A stretch of DNA of 64,000 nt from Schistosoma haematobium (taxonomy: Eukaryota; Platyhelminthes; Trematoda; Strigeidida; Schistosomatidae). The stretch lies in contig NC_067195.1 in the NCBI RefSeq assembly GCF_000699445.3, positions 66,460,591 through 66,524,590 of the forward strand, in the 5' to 3' direction. Below the pieces are notes generated by a model. The model saw only the letters and a program-made list of their open reading frames with translations. It was not told the DNA's origin and did no database searches. The translations under genes and the position numbers were made by a program. Shown here piece after piece: positions 59,560 through 64,000 of this stretch. Every line of letters starts with the position of its first letter. Position 1 is the stretch's first letter.

Positions 59560-62220
59560 TAACCCTTTGAAGTTACAGTAATGTTAAGATACAATCTCGC
59601 TATGAATGCATCAACAGGTGCTGATACTGCCAGTTCTCCTTGAGTTCCAGTAATTCACTACTCGATACCAGAAACAGAATTCAAGAATTCAACTACGTGA
59701 ACTGGTGCGTTGAAGGCTGAAATGTAGACGGCAAGATATTGAATTAGTATATCGTAGTCCAGAATGTGTAGTAGATGGCTTCCTCCTAAGTAAACTTAAG
59801 TCCTGGTGTAATAGGGGTAAAAAATCTTATAGTAGGCGACTTAAATGCACCATATATAAACTGAGTAAACTTAGAAGTAGGGTTGTCGATAACGTCATTC
59901 GATTGCAACCTGTTAGAAACCTCAATTGAACTAGCTTTATTCCAATATATTAGAGGTCCCACCAAATATGACTTACGAAGCTCTTCGTCTCTCTTGAACT
60001 TAGTCTTCACACACGGTGATGGCGTTGGTCAGATGACTTTCCTCCCACCACTAGGGAGAAGCGATCATGCAGTCATCTTATTTAAATTCATGGCTAAGAT
60101 GACCTGTCAAACAGTTGCGCCGGCCCGTCCTAACATATGGAAGACAGACATGGAGGCTATCAACTCTGCAGCATCAGCTGAAAACTGGAAAATTGACCCA
60201 AAGGCATCAGTACAAGAGGCATGGACTCATTTCAGGTAGTTATGCAATTGGGTACCCTGGAAAGTCTCAAAAAAGAAGAAGCATGGTCATCCCCGGATAG
60301 GCCGGGATATTCGACGTTTACTAAGACAAAAGAAGAAATGTTGGAATGTTGCCACCAGCCTTGGCACAGCAAGTACGATGGGACGCCACAGGTGTATAAT
60401 CAAAATCCGAGAAGCTCAGGGTAATCCATTTGGCCCAATCTGCACTCAAGCAATCTAAGAGACTGTCCTCGTACATAAATTACAGAACAAGGATGCACCA
60501 TTGGATTCCCAAACTAACTAAAGAAGGGAGTGGATCTGAAATGATAGAGGAAGATCAGGAAAAAGCAGAGGCTATGGCTAACTATTCTGGAGCAGCTTTC
60601 ACTCTTATAGACGAAGAAATAGACCCAAATACAAAGTCAACAAGCCATCTGCTCACCGTGAAATTTGATCGAGACAATATACTTAAGGCTCTTAGCACCT
60701 TAGACATGGGAAAGTCAACAAGACCAGATGAACTACATCCCAAAATCCTAAGACACATTCCACAATATATCGTAGCCATACTGACTGTGATATTTAATAC
60801 AATTAACAAAAGTGTTTTATCTATGGACTGGAAGGATGTAATCGTCACTCCCATATATAAAACAGGACCAAGATAACTTCCATCGAACCACAGACCTTGT
60901 CAGCCTTACCAGTGTTGTAGTTAAAATATTGAAAAGAATAGTCAAAAAGACCAGTGACATTTGTGGAAACCAACAACTTGTTAAACAGCGAACAACATGT
61001 TTTCAGAAAGGGTTTGTCTTGCACAACGAACCTCCTTATAGCAAAGGGACATTGGATAAAGGCGCTAGACAACGGAAACTCAATGGATGTTGTCTACATA
61101 GATTTCGGTAAGGCGTTCGATGAGGTGCCAACAAATAAACAGCTCATGAATTTAGAAAATCTTGGCATGACCGGACCCCTCTTAAAATGGCTTAAGGATT
61201 TCCTAGTAGTTCGTAGACACTAAGTAAGAATAAATTCCAAGTGCTCTACCTGGATATCAGTACTTAGTGAAGTATCTCAAGGTTCTGTCCTAGGTCCTTT
61301 ACTTTTCATACTGTATGCAAATGATCTCCCATGTATAGTACAATCCCCAATGTTATTATACGCTGATGATGTAAAAATCTGGCAAGTAATAACGGGAGAC
61401 GCAGATGCATGCGCACTTCAGGCAGACTTAAATGTGATTAAGTGGTCTAAAGAGTGGCTGATGCCTATACAAAGTTTAATAGGTACAGCATAGGGGAAGT
61501 GCCTGTACCCGTGGTCCGGTCTCACGAGGATCTTGAGGTGACAGTGAGTCATGACCTTAGGACCACGAACCATTACCGGGAGGTCTCAACTAAAGGGTTT
61601 AGAACCCTCTGGGCTTTAAGACTGACATTCACCAAGCTAGATACTGCCATGTTCACTACAGTATACACAACCTTAGTGAGAACTAAGCTTGAGAACTGCG
61701 TTCAGACTGCAAGCCCCTGTTTAAAAGGTGACTCGGATATCCTGGAAAAAATACAGAGAGCAGCTACTCGTGCAATTCCAGAACTCCGGGGTTTATCATA
61801 CGAAGAGCGACTTGGAAAGCTAGACCTCTTTACTCTGTTCTATCGCAGATTAAGAGATGATCTAATTTTGATGCATAGAATACTAATAAATGATTTTGGA
61901 CCTAATATATTCTCTCTTTTTCTTGCCACTGGATCGAGACATCTCAGAAGACAGCAGGCGAATAGAAAAGCCAAGAACGAACAAAATACCCGTGGCATAC
62001 ACGTTGTGACACCGAGTCATCAATTCTTGGAACCTGTTGCCCGAAGCAGTGGTGTCCGCACCTTCAATTGTCTCATTCAAGAGAAAACTGGAAACTCGTA
62101 GAAGCATACTAGAAAAGGAACAACAGGCCGTAGGCCTTCTGGCATTACTGCACAAATCTGAATTCGATCTGTCTCGGATGGTCAGTGCTAGATGAAAAGG
62201 AAAGTTAAAACATATTAATA
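59560..62220 (+). mobile_element. CR1-like non-LTR retrotransposon, degraded, endonuclease C-terminal part plus reverse transcriptase
   Basis: Frames in several registers spell, in order: the apurinic-endonuclease motif LIVGDLNAPYIN (about 59828) and LLNLVFTHGDG with LPPLGRSDHAVILFKF (about 59990-60090); a linker; RT start with STRPDELHPKILRHIP and WKDVIVTPIYKTG (60700-60876); VVYIDFGKAFDEVP (about 61095); GSVLGPLLFILYANDLP and catalytic LLYADDVKIW (61280-61385); then a 215-codon open frame (61454-62101) with VYTTLVRTKLENCVQTASPC and FYRRLRDDLILMHRIL to the C-terminus. At least four frameshifts or stops make it inactive. It is the same clade as the fossil at 23955 but a different subfamily; schistosome SR1 is the likely relative. 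ORF1 and the start of the endonuclease are missing. Confidence 0.85.
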
Positions 62221-62469
62221 CCAGGACCATTGTTCAGTGTACGATGAGCCAGTATTAGATCACCCCGTAAGCTGTGGTAAAATGACCGGAGTAGATCAAA
62301 GCGTAACAGTGTCTTCATAAGGTAGACTTCTTATTATCTTGGTCCTTCGCCGTTGAAGTCATCCTGGTATACCACCTTCATACTTAAAACACATAATTTA
62401 GAATAATTATTCGAAAAATACAATGAGTCTTATCTCATTTTTTCCAACTCCGTCTTTGTATGGAGTATT

Positions 62470-63005
62470 TTAGCCCCCAAATGCCTTGGTGCGGCCGAGA
62501 GTGGCGAGAGTCCGCTCTCCCTCTCGAAATGCTCTCACATGACCACGCGTATATAGCCTCTGCCAGGGAAGTCCTAATCACTGCCTTCTCGTGGCTGGGG
62601 TGTTGTTTATGAGATTGAGAGGACGAAAAGCGAATGTCCGGCGCTTTAACCGGGTTGGTGGACATGGAGAGTCCACCTAGGGGAGTTGAAAAACCCTGAT
62701 TCCAAACCAATGGTGCACATGGGCTCCAGTATCCTGAAGTAACAAGTGGCGTATGAACCAATCGTTGGTCACCGGCTACCATGGGACTACATCTCCTTAC
62801 GTTGCTCCACTGCCTTGTGGGTCAGACCTTCAGGTCGAAGGCTCCGGGTGTGGCCCCCGAAGATAGACTACCTGCTTCGGTTTGAGCACCCAGGCAGTAT
62901 CACAGCCCTCACACATATCAAATGAGATTTGTGTGGCGCATATGTATGTGCACCCTTGTACCAATATCTATGTGTTAAGATAATAATAATAAATAAATAA
63001 TAATA
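62470..63005 (+). repeat. LINE 3'-tail, full-length copy
   Basis: The best copy of the noncoding tail: GCCCCCAAATGCCTTGGTGC, GGCGAGAGTCCGCTCTCC, AGAGGACGAAAAGCGAATGT, GGAGAGTCCACCTAGGGGAG, CACCGGCTACCATGGGACTA, GATTTGTGTGGCGCATATGT, CCCTTGTACCAATATCTATG, ending in a TAATAATAAATAA run. Four other pieces in the window (32400, 33960, 45640, 54846) align to it. I cannot tell which reverse transcriptase it belongs to. Confidence 0.7.
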
Positions 63006-63149
63006 ACTACCCAATCTCCCAAATTCGGGGAAATTTTGAGGAAAAAACCCAAAGTCAAATGACCTTCACCAAGGTTTGGATGAAATTTTGGGGAATTTTC
63101 CCAAAAAAATTTTATAGTGGCTTCCCCAAAATTGGGAGATTGGGTAGTT
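63006..63149. mobile_element. Small terminal-inverted-repeat element (MITE-like)
   Basis: Left end AACTACCCAATCTCCCAAAT TCGGGGAA and right end TTCCCCAAAATTGGGAGATT GGGTAGTT are inverse complements over 28 nt with two mismatches. The element is about 144 bp and noncoding. It sits directly at the TAA-rich end of the LINE tail. I could not define a convincing target duplication. A decayed relative lies at 25327. Confidence 0.6.
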
Positions 63150-63224
63150 CTCTATTCCCCACTTTATAAACTGGACTGACGATTGCATCCTTCCAGTCTC
63201 TTGAGAATTTGCACAGTTTTAGTG

Positions 63225-63385
63225 ATATGTCACGCGCGAGACTGATAGCTCCTGGGTTCGAATCTCGCGAGGCGAGGTCGTGGATGAGCACTGCTGAGGA
63301 GTCCCACAGTAGAACGAAACGGCCGTCCAGCGCTTCCAGGTTTTCTATGATGGTCTAGCTTCAATTGGCTCATGATCTAAACCGT
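63225..63385 (+). repeat. Smα-like SINE, 3' two thirds
   Basis: Begins within the tRNA-like part (GCGCGAGACTGATAGCTCCT), carries the B box GGTTCGAATCT at 63255-63265, GTGGATGAGCACTG, the hammerhead, and the tail CTTCCAGGTTTTCTATGATG with TCTAGCTTCAATTGGCTCAT. The A box is missing, so it is 5' truncated. Confidence 0.75.
63280..63338 (+). ncRNA. Hammerhead ribozyme motif, best preserved in the SINE family
   Basis: Stem I arms AGCACUG (63287-63293) and CAGCGCU (63328-63334) pair at six of seven places. Core CUGAGGA is at 63294-63300, stem II GUCC/GAAC has one mismatch, core GAAA is at 63316-63319, the short palindromic stem III is ACGGCCGU and the cleavage triplet is GUC (63325-63327). All core bases fit the hammerhead consensus; the palindromic stem III suggests activity as a dimer, as described for schistosome hammerheads. 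Confidence 0.75.
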
Positions 63386-63389
63386 GGAA

Positions 63390-64000
63390 ATTACTATAAT
63401 ATCCACAAAACCCTTCTGAGAGTATTGTCAATGATTCAGCAATTACATCTGCCAAGGCTCTCATGATCATAGGATGAATATCCTCAGGATCACATCTCAT
63501 TTCTGCAAAATCTAGTCAACCTAGCAAATAATGAAAACTTGCCACCACACAAATGCAAGAAGCATAAATATAGAACGTCACACTAATTAGAAACAAACCG
63601 AATTGACGAACTAGTACCGATCAACTTGAAAAATCGCCGTGGAGACCTGTAATTGGAATCCGATTTGTTTGAACACATATTTAGATAGATACTAATGGAA
63701 CCTTGTCAAATAGGTAGGGGGACTGAGAAATTCCGAATAAAAAGTTTTCTGTAGATGATTTTCATGTATCTGATCTGGAAATGACAATTTCAAGAGTATA
63801 GGGCCATGTAAATTTTATAATAAAACAGTCATTACGGCGAATAGAGCAACTGATTGGCCCATATATGGTCGATACTGTCTTTCCAAAGTAAATTCAAATC
63901 TATCCCGACCAGTAAATTGTTAAACGTAGAGAATGCAGCCATAGGGACCGATTAGTTTTTAGATGCAAATCCGAGCTATAATTCATATGTACAAACTCGC
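63390..64000. other. Gene-free right edge
   Basis: AT-rich, with no exon, RNA gene or repeat that I can support. Confidence 0.35.

Noticed and set aside
1..64000. CRISPR array, operon or bacterial genes
   Set aside because: Intron structure, gene families and repeats are those of a metazoan nuclear genome; no spaced direct repeats of CRISPR type were seen.

Overview
The window looks like nuclear DNA of a blood fluke (genus Schistosoma or a very close relative). It is AT-rich. Its genes are split by many introns, several only 25-45 nt long near the 5' ends. Between and inside the genes lie CR1-like and RTE-like retrotransposon remains, plus SINE-like repeats that combine a tRNA-type promoter with a hammerhead ribozyme, as known for the schistosome Smα family. 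I cannot fix the species. All gene models were built by eye from splice signals and phase; none has transcript support.

Layout. 1-5 kb: AT-rich DNA with two repeat scraps. 5.1-5.8 kb (-): the exon for the N-terminal half of an unusual rhodopsin-class GPCR. 7.55-7.88 kb: two SINE pieces in opposite orientation. 10.2-20.3 kb: a cluster derived from a Mutator-like (MULE) transposase, with one copy that still reads open across six exons (10621-11929; FAR1-type zinc domain plus SWIM zinc finger, no catalytic core) and two decayed relatives. 15.5-16.1 kb: a diverged tandem dimer repeat. 20.3-26.8 kb: degenerate DNA holding a CR1-like reverse transcriptase fossil.

26.8-34.5 kb (+): a complete 11-exon MTCH2 (mitochondrial carrier homolog 2) gene, including a 33-nt intron and a 37-nt GC-AG intron, with retrotransposon scraps in its long 3' introns. 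37.2-39.9 kb (+): a three-exon membrane ectonucleotide pyrophosphatase/phosphodiesterase with all expected catalytic motifs. 41.5-41.9 kb: a SINE with a hammerhead. 42.6-52.1 kb (-): ORC1, seven exons with AAA+ ATPase and C-terminal winged-helix regions; both small flanking exons and the last exon are recovered by phase.

53.3-64 kb is accessory: an RTE-like copy with a 5' inversion and a small hairpin insertion, a Penelope-type hammerhead motif, a second RTE-like 3' end, a low-confidence three-exon gene on the minus strand, an orphan exon candidate, a long AT microsatellite, a CR1-like element with endonuclease and RT remains, a 3' tail of an abundant LINE, a small inverted-repeat element, and a SINE with the best preserved hammerhead in the window. 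The protein genes do not form one pathway; they are unrelated neighbours (receptor, mitochondrial outer membrane protein, surface nucleotidase, replication initiator).
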